A stretch of 64,000 bases of DNA from Rheinheimera mesophila (GTDB taxonomy: Bacteria; Pseudomonadota; Gammaproteobacteria; Enterobacterales; Alteromonadaceae), in assembly GCF_000986865.1 (NCBI RefSeq), contig NZ_LAVS01000086.1, positions 201,487-265,486 of the forward strand. The letters run 5' to 3'. Below the pieces are notes generated by a model. It searched no databases. It had not been told where the DNA came from and worked only from the letters and a program-made list of their open reading frames with translations. How positions within the stretch are numbered: position 1 is the first letter of the stretch; each line of letters starts with the position of its first letter. Below are positions 17,501 to 25,709 of the stretch, piece by piece. The translations under genes were made by a program, and so were the position numbers.

Positions 17501-17653
17501 ATAGTCGGTACTGATGGTGACGATAGGCGCGTCAATATCAGGGAATTCCCGAAGTGGCAGCATAGTGAAACAGACAATACCAAAAATCAGTAAAATCAAA
17601 TTCACTACAGTGGCAAAGACCGGTCGTTTGACCGAAACATCAGATAACCACAT
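14543..17653 (-). CDS. RND multidrug efflux permease (HAE1/AcrB-type)
   Basis: This 1036-residue protein begins MWLSDVSVKRPVFATVVNLILLIFGIV and has the usual RND layout: TM1, a large periplasmic loop, TM2-6, TM7, a second loop and TM8-12. The proton-relay pair is visible in IGLVVDDSIVVLENIYR near residue 400. The porter-domain motif GASAEIVETKITQPIE is present, and GLVAKNGILIVEFANQ lies in the second half. It exports hydrophobic compounds or dyes using the proton gradient. It is transcribed after the adaptor gene with a 2-bp gap. No outer-membrane channel gene or regulator is adjacent, so it probably shares a TolC-type channel. The substrate range cannot be read from sequence. Confidence 0.93.
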   Translation of the reverse strand: MWLSDVSVKRPVFATVVNLILLIFGIVCFTMLPLREFPDIDAPIVTISTDYPGASAEIVETKITQPIEDMISGVEGIKNINSNSRDGRSNVTIEFNISRDIDAAANDVRERVSRILDNLPDQAYPPEVFKADGDDDTIAWFVLNSETMTNLELSDYADRYIVERFSVVDGVARIQIGGERRYAMRLWLDKDAMAARGVTVQDIETVLRAENVELPAGNIKSEDRNFTVRVVRTYKTQQDFRRLAIKRGEDNYLVRLGEVAQVILSSEDEENEFRGDGKNLLGIGIIKQSKANTLDVVQNARAEMEKIKAALPAGTTIEPGYDSSLFIAESIKEVYNTLGIAMGMVVLVIFLFLGNLRATFIPAITVPVALVAAVTVLYALDFSINLLTLLAMVLAIGLVVDDSIVVLENIYRRIEEGEHPLLASYRGAREVGFAVVATTLVLIAVFVPLVFMQGELGKLFTEFALAVAAAVAFSAITALTLSPMLASKLLTHKKRESRFSAAMHKGFAKLEELYSHQLNAVIVRRWPTMAVLVMSFVATVLLLKLIPSELAPQEDRGTFFVNMSGAEGASYANNSRNMRLIEDLLMPYYEKGEFNRLLIRVPGWGNSGGVAIVGTENWNNGKRRTSELMQEVSGKLNELPDVKAFTFMRSGLGGGRGGGRPVQFVIQGNTYQELVQWRDIVLAKAAQNPNLQMLDHDYKETVPQVLVEINSERAADLGVSVGAVGQALEAMLGGRRVTTFLDRGKEYDVILEGEDKDFAKPGSISNVYVRAKESGQLIPLDNLVVLKEEATTSSLNRYNRMRSITITANLAPGYSLGEALEFLEKTVKDNIEGTVGIDYKGESLLFKESGESTVLIFALALLITFLVLAAQFESFIHPFVIMLTVPLGLVGALAGLYLAGMTLNIYSQIGLVMLIGLVAKNGILIVEFANQLRDAGVEFEQAIKRASALRLRPIVMTAFTTVFSAIPLIITTGPGSESRMVIGMVIFAGVGVATLLTIYVVPVAYMVLARNTGSPLAISKELELLDKEAADKAPEH

Positions 17654-17655
17654 GC

Positions 17656-18723
17656 TTATAGCCCCGCTTTACTGACAGTAGGAACGACCACAGCACCAGA
17701 GCGGATTTTGGTGGTGCCTTCAATCACTATCTGATCGCCGGCCTTTAACCCTGAGACAACTTCCACCAGACCCGGCATACGTTGTCCGATTTGAACTTCA
17801 GTTTGGGTGACAGTGTTGTCCTGATTGACGACAAACACATACTGCTTGTTTTGCAGCGGTACTAAGGCTTTTTCTGATACTTGCAGTGCCTGCACCTCTG
17901 CCAGAGTGACGCTGACATTCAGCAGCATACCAGGGCGTAATTTCATCTCATCATTGCTGATTAAGGCATGCACTTTTACCGAACGGGTGACAGGGTCTAA
18001 GCGGGTATCTATGGCTTTGATTTGACCAGTAAAAATGCTGCCCGGATAGGCTACATTGCTGGCATGGACTGTCATACCTGGTTGTAGCTGAGCCAGATAA
18101 TACTCCGCCACACTGAATTCCAACCGGATTTTGCTTAAATCATCCAGTGTGGTGAGCACTGTGCCCGCTGTTAAATAAGCACCTTCACTGACCTGACGTA
18201 ACCCTAAAACACCGGTAAAAGGTGCACGGATGGTCATTTCATTTAAACGGGCTTTGACGGCGTCCAATTGTGCTTGTGTGGTATTGACCCGGGTTTGTTG
18301 CTCATCCAGTAACGACTGAGCTGTGGCCTGAGTTTTGGCCAGATTTTTTACTCGTTCCAACTGACGTTTTTGGTCAACCAACGAGGCTGACAGTTCAGCG
18401 ACCCGGGCGCGTTCCTCGACATCATTTAACTGCGCGATGAGCTGGCCCTTTTCAATGGTTTTGCCTTCGTTGATATGAAGCTCGATCAAATAATCATTGG
18501 TGTTACTGACAATTTGCACCGATTCATTGGCAAGTGCAGTACCAAGACTGCTGACCTGACGGACTAAGGCTGAATGAGTAACCAGTTGCGTCGTGACTAA
18601 AGTGGCAGAGCCTGACGCCCGTTGTTCCTGCTCAGGTGATTGATTTTGAAAGAAAAGATAAATAACAAATACAGCGAGTCCACTAAATAACACCCATATC
18701 AGCTTCGAATTTTTTTGCGTCAC
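17656..18723 (-). CDS. RND efflux periplasmic adaptor (MFP) subunit
   Basis: This 355-residue membrane-fusion protein has one N-terminal membrane anchor (about residues 8-25) and no lipobox. It then has a lipoyl/barrel half-motif (LIELHINEGKTIEKGQLIAQLND), a coiled-coil hairpin (about residues 100-160), the second lipoyl half (MTIRAPFTGVLGLRQVSEGAYLTAGT), and beta-barrel and membrane-proximal domains. It links the RND permease to an outer-membrane channel. The start is GTG at 18723. It precedes the permease by 2 bp in one operon. Confidence 0.92.
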   Translation of the reverse strand: MTQKNSKLIWVLFSGLAVFVIYLFFQNQSPEQEQRASGSATLVTTQLVTHSALVRQVSSLGTALANESVQIVSNTNDYLIELHINEGKTIEKGQLIAQLNDVEERARVAELSASLVDQKRQLERVKNLAKTQATAQSLLDEQQTRVNTTQAQLDAVKARLNEMTIRAPFTGVLGLRQVSEGAYLTAGTVLTTLDDLSKIRLEFSVAEYYLAQLQPGMTVHASNVAYPGSIFTGQIKAIDTRLDPVTRSVKVHALISNDEMKLRPGMLLNVSVTLAEVQALQVSEKALVPLQNKQYVFVVNQDNTVTQTEVQIGQRMPGLVEVVSGLKAGDQIVIEGTTKIRSGAVVVPTVSKAGL

Positions 18724-18931
18724 GGCAACCCCAGTCTGGTACTCTTAGAATAATGGGCTTTATTGTAGGGAATAATAGCTAGCAAAGAGCACAGGTTATC
18801 GCAATGACTCAGGTGTTGGTCGTATCGGAGTAGTGAATGTCGGAACAAAAGTGTGAGTTTTGTCAGAATATGCGGTTTTACCTTGTATGGCTGGTACTGA
18901 TGGCCGTATTTTATTTCTGGTACATAAGCTG

Positions 18932-19600
18932 ATGGATAAATTGCAATACAGAGCGGCCACCGCCAAAGGGGGGGTTAAGACTCTGCTGGTCAGCAGTGCA
19001 GCTCTGTTGCTATGGCTGCTGTTCTTGCTGCTCACGCCGGATCTGTTGCACAGTTCGGCCTGGGTTTTGCTGCTGATTTGTTGCGTGCTGGGGCTGATTG
19101 CCGGTTATGCCAAATTGACAGAGCCGTTGTATGTGGTCGAGCTTGACCAGCAAGGGTTTTGTTACATTCATCATAAAGGCTGCTGGCGTATTCCCTGGCA
19201 CGGATTTGGATTTATCGCCGTGCCTGAGCTGGACGGTAACGAAATTGCTTATGTAGGTGTCAAGCTTAAAAATTATGATGAGTTTCTTAATCAACTGCAG
19301 CCGCGTTTAGCTGTGCATCTGATGGTTGAACAACGCCACCTGTTGATCGCTGCACTGGGCAGTCAGTGTCCCTCCGGTACCTGTCCTACAGAGCTGATGG
19401 TCGAAGTCGGGGAATACAGGGGCCAGACGCGCAGTTACAGCGGTGCTATTGCAATGTTCGCCCGACGCATGCAATTATTGAGGCAATTTACTGGCTTTGA
19501 TCTGTTTATTCCTCTCAGTGCTATAGGTGCAGAACCTGCTGAGTTTTGCCGAAAAGTGAATCAAATCCGGTTACAATGTTTAGAGAATACAGTCACCTAG
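18932..19600 (+). CDS. DUF2982 family inner-membrane protein
   Basis: The predicted product is about 222 residues when started at ATG 18932 (MDKLQYRAATAKGG). A longer TTG start at 18860 is possible but gives an atypical head. Two closely spaced membrane segments (LLVSSAALLLWLLFLLLT and SAWVLLLICCVLGLIAGYA) are followed by a cytoplasmic domain. That domain contains VVELDQQGFCYIHHKGCWRIPWHGFGFIAVPEL and a FDLFIPLSAIGAEPAEFC segment, which fit DUF2982, a family confined to gammaproteobacteria. No function is known. The gene diverges from the efflux operon across about 200 bp. Confidence 0.65.
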   Translation: MDKLQYRAATAKGGVKTLLVSSAALLLWLLFLLLTPDLLHSSAWVLLLICCVLGLIAGYAKLTEPLYVVELDQQGFCYIHHKGCWRIPWHGFGFIAVPELDGNEIAYVGVKLKNYDEFLNQLQPRLAVHLMVEQRHLLIAALGSQCPSGTCPTELMVEVGEYRGQTRSYSGAIAMFARRMQLLRQFTGFDLFIPLSAIGAEPAEFCRKVNQIRLQCLENTVT

Positions 19601-19655
19601 ACACTTGACGTGCGTCTGTATCATAATGACGCGATAAAACGAAATTAAAAACGGT

Positions 19656-20000
19656 ATGTCAGTTATGAATAATTACGAAAAATCATTTTTGGTTAGTGGG
19701 CGTAACACTCTGATCCATAAGCAAAAAAAGGTCGATTTAGTCATAGTGAATGATACGGGTGATCCGGTTATTGTTGCCACTCGCCATGGCGTAAAAATAT
19801 TTACTGAAGAAGTGCCGTCTAGCAAAGCAGACGCAAAAGCCCGTTATCTGGAATTAGTCGATATCGCCAGCTCTGATGTATTCAGTGAAAATAAGACATT
19901 ATTGTTTGTGCAGGCATTAAACAATAAAGAATACAAAGTCGATTATAGTAAAGCAGGAACAGATTTATTTATCCGTATCCATCAAGAGAACTATATTTAA
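19656..20000 (+). CDS. Uncharacterised 114-residue protein
   Basis: I do not recognise this protein. It has no signal peptide or membrane segment; it is mixed alpha/beta and charged, with strands LVIVNDTGDPVIVATRHGVKIF and a C-terminal VDYSKAGTDLFIRIHQENYI. The frame fills the space between the DUF2982 gene and the FapA-like gene on the same strand, and it has ordinary codon use. An internal ATG at 19665 is an equally possible start, as no strong ribosome binding site distinguishes them. Confidence 0.6.
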   Translation: MSVMNNYEKSFLVSGRNTLIHKQKKVDLVIVNDTGDPVIVATRHGVKIFTEEVPSSKADAKARYLELVDIASSDVFSENKTLLFVQALNNKEYKVDYSKAGTDLFIRIHQENYI

Positions 20001-20081
20001 CGGGTGATCAGGGACAAATTCGCCAGCGGTTGCGGCCGGGTGAATTTGACAGGATGGTGGCTTGTTCTATTTCAGTGGTAA

Positions 20082-21764
20082 TTGCTTGTGACAGTAAATG
20101 TGTTAGCGTGTCAGTTTAGCCTCCAGGACGATTTAGTCTTTATTCACATGCCTGTGACTCAGACCAATCTGACCATCGATGTACTGAAAGAGCAATTACA
20201 ACAGGCAGGCTACGGCCGTTGCCTGTTATTGCAGGACCAAATCAAAAATTTACTGCTGGAATACCAGCAAATTCAACAGAAAATTAAGCAGCAGTTACAA
20301 GCTGAAGGCTATGTATTGAAATACAAAGTTGCTCAGCGCGTGCATGCTCAGCTTAAGATTGAAATCAGTAGCGATGCAATGCACGCCACTGCTGAAATCA
20401 CCGCTGCTTATGGGGGTAACCCGGTTTCTGCCAACGACGCGGTAAAAGCAGGGCAGGAAGCGGGTATTGTCTTTGGTTTTCAAAAAGAGCAGATCCTGCA
20501 GTTAGTAGCTCAGGCCAGTCGTGCAGAGCCAGGCAGTAAAATCAAAGCAGAAATCGCCGTAGGGCGTTTACCTGTTCCCGGTCGCGACTCGGTGTTTGAA
20601 CTACTGATCCGCGATATGTCCAACCGCAACAAACAGCCCGTTGCCCGCTCTGAGGGCAAAGTGGATTTACGCGATTTTGGTGCTATTGCGTCAGTAAAAA
20701 CAGGTGAAGCGTTGATGCGCCGTCTGCCACCTACCAAAGGTAAAGAGGGCATGACGGTGACCGGAACCCGTTTGTCTGCTTTGGACGGCCAGCAGTTGCC
20801 CTGGGGCGCGGCTGAGGGATCAGAGATCAGTCCCGCTAACCCGGATCTGTTAATCGCCAGCAAAGATGGCATGCCACGTTTGATGGATGCCAGTGTCGCT
20901 GTCGACGAAGTGTTTGTGATCAACAAAGTTGATGCCGGTTCAGGTCATATTATCTTCAAAGGCGCTGTAGTGATTAACGGCGACGTGGCCGCTGCGATGA
21001 AAGTTATTGCCGGAGGCAATGTATTTGTCAAAGGTCTATTTGAAGGTGATCTGATTGAATCTGGCGGTGATATCACCATAGGTGGTGCGATCATTGGCCA
21101 TCAAATAGGTGAAGTCAGTGAGCATACCGAGCTGAGTACTCAACTCAGGGCCAAAGGCCATATCCACTGTACTCTGGCACAATATGCTGCTCTTAAATGT
21201 GAAGGACGTCTGACAGTATCCAAACAATTGCTGCACTGTCAGGTCGAAGCAGATTCAGTCTTGGCAGGCACGGAAGAAAAAGCTAATGGTAAAATCGTCG
21301 GAGGCCGTTATTACCTGGGCAATGGCTTACGTTGTGGCAATCTGGGGGCTCCGTCCGGCAGTTTGTTGCAAATCATATTGAATAAACAAATGGATCCGTT
21401 GATCGAAAAACAGACTGTGTTAAGAGCCAGCCTGGCCAGCTTAAAAGCTGAGATGGAACTGGTGAAACAGCATGTTGAGCAGCTCAAGCAAATGGAAAAA
21501 TCTGCGGCTGTACAAGAACAAATGGCCGCTATGGTAGAAGAGTTTGAGGAGCATCGCAGCATTGCTGCGGCCTTTATTGCTGACATTAAACAGTTGGAAG
21601 AGCAACGACGGCAGTTGTTATTGTCGGTCTGCGTTGAGGTGACTCAGCAACTCTTTGCCGGCGTGGAGAGTAGTTTTGGCAACGAGGTGCTGAGAACCAA
21701 AAAAGAATATGGTCCGTCCCGTATCCGGTTGTCTGAGCAGGGTGTTGTTGTCGAAGCCTTGTGA
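20082..21764 (+). CDS. FapA-family (DUF342) polymer-binding protein
   Basis: This protein of up to 560 residues fits DUF342/FapA. It has an N-terminal domain, a central KVDLRDFGAIASVKTGEALMRRLPPTKGKEGMTVTG block, and a beta-helix-like repeat region rich in G-x-V-x-x-G (VINGDVAAAMKVIAGGNVFVKGLFEGDLIESGGDITIGGAIIG). A long coiled coil (about residues 440-515) precedes a short C-terminal strand. Members are cytoplasmic and some are linked to flagella or polar organisation, but no flagellar gene is adjacent here. The start is uncertain: TTG at 20082 or GTG at 20088 have only weak ribosome binding sites. Confidence 0.78.
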   Translation: MLVTVNVLACQFSLQDDLVFIHMPVTQTNLTIDVLKEQLQQAGYGRCLLLQDQIKNLLLEYQQIQQKIKQQLQAEGYVLKYKVAQRVHAQLKIEISSDAMHATAEITAAYGGNPVSANDAVKAGQEAGIVFGFQKEQILQLVAQASRAEPGSKIKAEIAVGRLPVPGRDSVFELLIRDMSNRNKQPVARSEGKVDLRDFGAIASVKTGEALMRRLPPTKGKEGMTVTGTRLSALDGQQLPWGAAEGSEISPANPDLLIASKDGMPRLMDASVAVDEVFVINKVDAGSGHIIFKGAVVINGDVAAAMKVIAGGNVFVKGLFEGDLIESGGDITIGGAIIGHQIGEVSEHTELSTQLRAKGHIHCTLAQYAALKCEGRLTVSKQLLHCQVEADSVLAGTEEKANGKIVGGRYYLGNGLRCGNLGAPSGSLLQIILNKQMDPLIEKQTVLRASLASLKAEMELVKQHVEQLKQMEKSAAVQEQMAAMVEEFEEHRSIAAAFIADIKQLEEQRRQLLLSVCVEVTQQLFAGVESSFGNEVLRTKKEYGPSRIRLSEQGVVVEAL

Positions 21765-21779
21765 TCGCCTGTCTAATCG

Positions 21780-21808
21780 CAGTTTTGCTTTAACTTAAGG
21801 CAAAACTG
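21780..21808 (+). terminator. Possible terminator after the FapA-like gene
   Basis: Nine-bp stem CAGTTTTGC/GCAAAACTG (21780-21788 with 21800-21808), loop of eleven bases, followed after six bases by a short T-run (TCTTTTG). The U-tract is displaced, so termination is uncertain. Confidence 0.45.
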
Positions 21809-21913
21809 GCCTGTCTTTTGCTTCAGTTTGTTAAATTATTTCTGATGTCAACTTTTTGCTGTTGTTGGTGCTGATGGGCAGCACTGACGCCAGCCTGTGG
21901 TGGAAACAAGACA

Positions 21914-23590
21914 ATGCTCCGAACACAACGATGGTTTATTTTACTGTTATTAACTGCTGCTTTGGCTGGTTGCGGTGGTGGCGGCGGTGATGATTCCGGA
22001 TCGACAGGCTCCGCATCCAGTGTCAATGCCGGGGTCGATCAGACGGTTAATGAAACAGATAGTTTCACACTAAGCGCTTTGGGTGATCCATCAGGTGGAA
22101 CTTTTGCCTGGCGGCAATTATCCGGCACCGCAGTTACAGGCATGCCGGCCAGTACGGCAGCCGTGACTCTGACTGCGCCTCAGGTCAAAGCTGACAGTAT
22201 TTTAGTGTTTCAGGTGACCTACACCACACCTGCGGGACAGAACTTAACAGATGAAGTGCAGGTTATAGTTAAAGCTGAAAACCAGGCGCCTGTTGCTGTG
22301 TTGCAAATTACCCAGCCTTCGATATTGCCGGTCGCACAGGGGCTCACCGTCAGTATCAGCGCTGCATCCTCTTATGATTTGGATGCAGATGGTGCAGTGG
22401 CCGCTTACCAGTGGACTCAATCCTCGGGCCCGACAGTGACCTTAACAGGGGCTACTACTGCAACCCTTAGTTTTGTTGCCCCTTTGGTAGCGACTCAGAC
22501 TGATATTGAGTTGACATTGACGGTCACTGACGATGAAGGTTTAACAGCTCAGGGCAGTATTAAAGTTCCAATACGCGCCAGTACACAACAAATTATCGCC
22601 GATGCCGGACCCGATCAGCAGGTGCGGGAATTTGCTGAAGTGCAGTTGGATGGCCGCGGTACCCGCACTGTGAGTGGCAGCTTTGGTTGTCGCTGGAGTC
22701 AGTTAAAAGGTCAGGCATTGGTGCTGATGAACCCCACCTCCTGTCAGGCCTCATTTATTGCACCGGATATCTCAGGTACCAGTCAGTTGGAACTGCAGTT
22801 AACCGCAACAGACAGCAATAACCAGACGTCCACGGATACGATGCTGGTGACGGTCAGCAATGCGGTACTGGGGGATTTGCCTGACACTGGTGTGGTGAAT
22901 TGTTATGACCTCTCCGGCGTGATCCCTTGCGGTGATGACAGTTATCCGCGCCAGGACGGCGATGGCGGACGTGACAGTGTTGTGCAATATCTGCGTAAAA
23001 TCGGCAAAGGTGAAAAAGCTTTTGATTTTACCAAGCTGGATTCGTTTGGTGATGAGTTACCTGACACCGCCAATGAATTTGCCTGTGTACGGGATAATGT
23101 CACCGGACTGATTTGGGAGCTTAAAGAGCCCGTGATCTCAGCTCCCCCGGCAAGTACCTTACGTGCGGCCAACAACAGATACAGTTTTGTTAATACCAAT
23201 GCCGGTAACGGCGATGAAGCGGGTGTACCGGCAGCCGCTTTAAGTACCTGCCCAAGTGCAGAGAATTGCGGTATTGAAGTGTATGTCGAAGAGGTAAACG
23301 AGACGGCGTACTGTGGTGGCGCAAACTGGCGTTTACCCACTTTGGAAGAGTTGATGTCTATCGCTGACTTCAGTCGTATAGGTCAAAATCATTTGTTAGA
23401 CCCGGCTTTTTTCCGGTTTGAACCCGATTATGCCATCCAAAACAATATGTTTTACTGGACCGCTCAAACCAGCGCCGAGGGCGGCGGCGGGATTTCCGCC
23501 TGGGTATTTGATATCCGCAACGGCAACGACAATACCTTGCCAAAACAGCAAAATCAGTTGGGTTATGTGCGCCTGGTGCGCTCGCCATAA
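21914..23590 (+). CDS. Lipoprotein with PKD-like repeats and C-terminal DUF1566 (Lcl) domain
   Basis: This 558-residue protein has a lipoprotein signal (LLTAALAGC, Cys near residue 20) followed by a glycine/aspartate-rich linker (GGGGGDDSGS). Next come about three immunoglobulin/PKD-like repeats (NAGVDQTVNETDSFTLSA, VAVLQITQPS...SYDLDADGAVAAYQWTQSSG, DAGPDQQVREFAEVQLDGRG). The C-terminal part (from about residue 380) is a DUF1566/Lcl-type domain: CVRDNVTGLIWELK, NWRLPTLEELMSIADFSR, FYWTAQTS and YVRLVR. Lcl domains occur in secreted adhesin-like or carbohydrate-associated proteins. It is likely surface-exposed. It is 9 bp upstream of another DUF1566 gene, probably one operon. Confidence 0.8.
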   Translation: MLRTQRWFILLLLTAALAGCGGGGGDDSGSTGSASSVNAGVDQTVNETDSFTLSALGDPSGGTFAWRQLSGTAVTGMPASTAAVTLTAPQVKADSILVFQVTYTTPAGQNLTDEVQVIVKAENQAPVAVLQITQPSILPVAQGLTVSISAASSYDLDADGAVAAYQWTQSSGPTVTLTGATTATLSFVAPLVATQTDIELTLTVTDDEGLTAQGSIKVPIRASTQQIIADAGPDQQVREFAEVQLDGRGTRTVSGSFGCRWSQLKGQALVLMNPTSCQASFIAPDISGTSQLELQLTATDSNNQTSTDTMLVTVSNAVLGDLPDTGVVNCYDLSGVIPCGDDSYPRQDGDGGRDSVVQYLRKIGKGEKAFDFTKLDSFGDELPDTANEFACVRDNVTGLIWELKEPVISAPPASTLRAANNRYSFVNTNAGNGDEAGVPAAALSTCPSAENCGIEVYVEEVNETAYCGGANWRLPTLEELMSIADFSRIGQNHLLDPAFFRFEPDYAIQNNMFYWTAQTSAEGGGGISAWVFDIRNGNDNTLPKQQNQLGYVRLVRSP

Positions 23591-23599
23591 GGGAGTTTT

Positions 23600-24112
23600 A
23601 TGTCAAAGTATGTTCTGATCATGCTGATGGTGGTATTACCCGCCCATGCAGCTCAAGTATGTTACAGCGATATTACCACCACTAAACCTATCAGTCGTTT
23701 TCAGCTCAATGCAGACGGTACTGTGTTGGATACAACGACTAAGCTGATGTGGTCCCGTTGTCTGGTCGGACAAAGCTGGGACAGCTCCAGCAGTAGTTGT
23801 ACCGGAACAGCGCAGCAACTGGATTGGGCCGAGGCTTTAACTGAGGCCAAACGCAGCACTCTGGCAGGGTTTAGTACCTGGCGTTTACCCAACGCCAAAG
23901 AAGTACTGACGCTGGTCGAGCGTAGCTGTGTTGACCCTGCGATTAATCTGACTGCATTTCCGGCCAGTAACAGCGAAAATATGTGGACAGGCACCACGCT
24001 GGTCAATCAGCCTGACAGGGCATGGGCCATCGCAATGTACAGTGGTAAAAACAATACGAAAGAAAAGATTATTCGGCTTTATGTTCGTTTAGTCCGGTTC
24101 AGTGACGAATAA
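23600..24112 (+). CDS. Secreted single-domain DUF1566 (Lcl-like) protein
   Basis: This 170-residue protein has a signal peptide (about residues 1-17, cleavage after AHA) and then one DUF1566 domain: GTVLDTTTKLMWSRC, LDWAEALTEAKRSTLAGFSTWRLPNAKEVLTLVERSC, and a C-terminal RLYVRLVRFSD strand. Four or more cysteines suggest disulfides. A GGGAG ribosome binding site precedes the ATG, and only 9 bp separate it from the larger DUF1566 lipoprotein, so they are likely co-expressed. The function is unknown; a partner or regulator of the larger protein is a guess. Confidence 0.78.
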   Translation: MSKYVLIMLMVVLPAHAAQVCYSDITTTKPISRFQLNADGTVLDTTTKLMWSRCLVGQSWDSSSSSCTGTAQQLDWAEALTEAKRSTLAGFSTWRLPNAKEVLTLVERSCVDPAINLTAFPASNSENMWTGTTLVNQPDRAWAIAMYSGKNNTKEKIIRLYVRLVRFSDE

Positions 24113-24122
24113 GGCTGTCTGT

Positions 24123-24152
24123 GCTGTGGTCTTTTCGATGAAAGACCACAGC
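24123..24152. repeat. Perfect 12-bp hairpin after the DUF1566 genes
   Basis: GCTGTGGTCTTT (24123-24134) and AAAGACCACAGC (24141-24152) form a perfect 12-bp stem with a six-base loop. No T-run follows on either strand, so it is not a standard terminator; it may stabilise the mRNA end or act with Rho. Confidence 0.55.
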
Positions 24153-24241
24153 AATGCGTTACTTCCAGATGATTTTGCCATCTTTTTCACCTAAGCTAGG
24201 CGTCATTGCCAGACTTATACGCTTGAAAGAGAGTTGATATT

Positions 24242-25000
24242 TTGCGCCTTGTGTTGATCCTGTTTCTGATGTGCTTTAGTGGGCAAGGTTTTGCGGCTGA
24301 ATGCACTATGGCGTTTCGTCACGGTATTCTGATTTCACCGGAACAAATCCGTATCCAAAACACCAACCGCACTGTGTTTCAGATCAATCAGGACAAAGAC
24401 CTATTTATTCGTGGTGAGTGGATCACGTTAAATCCTGCTGAGCAGGAGTTGGTTCGCCAATATGCCCAGGGATTACGCAAGTTTGTACCTGAGCTGGTCA
24501 GTATCGCAGTAGACAGTGTCGAACTTGGTTTAACGGCTATTGAAAATATGTTGGTCGGTATTGGCAGCACAGCGCAGCAGGAAGAGTGGCAGGCGTTGAT
24601 CCGGGAAACCACCTATCAGTTGACATCACGCTTTGTCCGAAGTGGCGAGCATTTTTATTTGGCACCACAGAGTCTGAATGAACTGGACGCTTTTTTACAT
24701 GGTGAGTTAAAAACTCAACTGAAAGATCTGGCCAAATATACGGTGGGTGCGGTTTGGGATGCACTGCGCGATGCGTTGCGTCAAAGTGAAGATGATTTTG
24801 AACGGACCGAAAGTCAGAACTGGCAACCTGCAGATGAATTATTAGCAAAGATTAATACAGGGCTGGATTTAAAAGCCGACGAGTTGGAACAAAAATCTGT
24901 ATTGTTTTGCCAGCGCCTGATTGAGCTTGATCAAATAGAAACGCAGCTACAACAGCGTGTCCCGCAACTGCTGCCTTTTGATGTGGTCACGATGAAATAG
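24242..25000 (+). CDS. YggN-like DUF2884 family periplasmic protein
   Basis: This 252-residue protein has a signal peptide (about residues 1-18, FAAEC) and follows the plan of E. coli YggN: a short strand region with a cysteine (ECTMAFRHGILISPEQIRI), VFQINQDKDLFIRGEWITLNPAEQELVRQYAQGLR, helical repeats, and a C-terminal cysteine segment (VLFCQRLIELDQIETQLQ). The family is periplasmic and of unknown function. The start is a TTG at 24242, with GAGAG about ten bases upstream; no better start keeps the signal peptide. It appears monocistronic. Confidence 0.75.
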   Translation: MRLVLILFLMCFSGQGFAAECTMAFRHGILISPEQIRIQNTNRTVFQINQDKDLFIRGEWITLNPAEQELVRQYAQGLRKFVPELVSIAVDSVELGLTAIENMLVGIGSTAQQEEWQALIRETTYQLTSRFVRSGEHFYLAPQSLNELDAFLHGELKTQLKDLAKYTVGAVWDALRDALRQSEDDFERTESQNWQPADELLAKINTGLDLKADELEQKSVLFCQRLIELDQIETQLQQRVPQLLPFDVVTMK

Positions 25001-25172
25001 TCCGGTACTGAGCTCAGGGAATATGGCTCAGTCCGTCAGATGTTTCAGGTCTGCTATCCCTGTTAAGCGACTGTCGACCCGTCCGCTTGTCCCATACATT
25101 CCGCCACTGGTTGAGCTCCACTGCGTAGTTGCTATCAATTAGTGGTAGTAAATACCCAGACAAGGGGGCGAT

Positions 25173-25613
25173 ATGAACAAATTTCTGACTATTCTATCCG
25201 GTTTGATGCTTTTCAGCCTGCAGGCGGCAGAACTGCAGGTGTTATCAGCAGAGCAGCTCAAAGCAAAAGTTGCAGAGATCACCCAGGCACAAAATAAGGT
25301 GATGCTCAAAGGCTCCACCAGGGCTGATGTTGATCAACTTTTTGCATTGTATAGCGACGACTTTGTCTATCGGCATGACGTCTATGGTGGCAACTACAGC
25401 AAAAAATAGCTCTACGACAATACACTACGGCTGCAGGCTTTAGGAAAGTATGACAAAACTGCCCCCCGTTATCGTATTCTCAGTCAACTACCGGGGTACA
25501 ACGTTGTGGCGGTAGAGCGGCAGGAAGTCCACCAGGGGGTGATACAAAATCATTTGGCTGTGTTTGAGTTTCGCGCTGACAAAGTGATAAAAATCAGCGA
25601 ATACTGGAAATAG
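25173..25613 (+). pseudogene. NTF2/SnoaL-like protein interrupted by an in-frame amber codon
   Basis: An ATG at 25173 with an AAGGGGG ribosome binding site opens a frame with a signal peptide (about residues 1-18). It reads DVDQLFALYSDDFVYRHDVYGGNYSKK and stops at TAG 25407-25409. The same frame continues without a break for 67 more codons (LYDNTLRLQ... to VFEFRADKVIKISEYWK) and ends at TAG 25611-25613. Together these parts make a complete nuclear-transport-factor-2-like fold, so one nonsense change, such as from CAG or GAG, is the simplest explanation. The alternatives are a sequencing error or amber suppression. The first half alone would not fold as an NTF2 domain. Confidence 0.75.
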
Positions 25614-25709
25614 TGAGTCAGGTTTGGCCTGATGTGGGCCGGAGCGGCTATAGTGATCTTGTGCTCTTCCATGTAGAATGCGCGCCGGCCTACCCATTCA
25701 GGATTTGTA

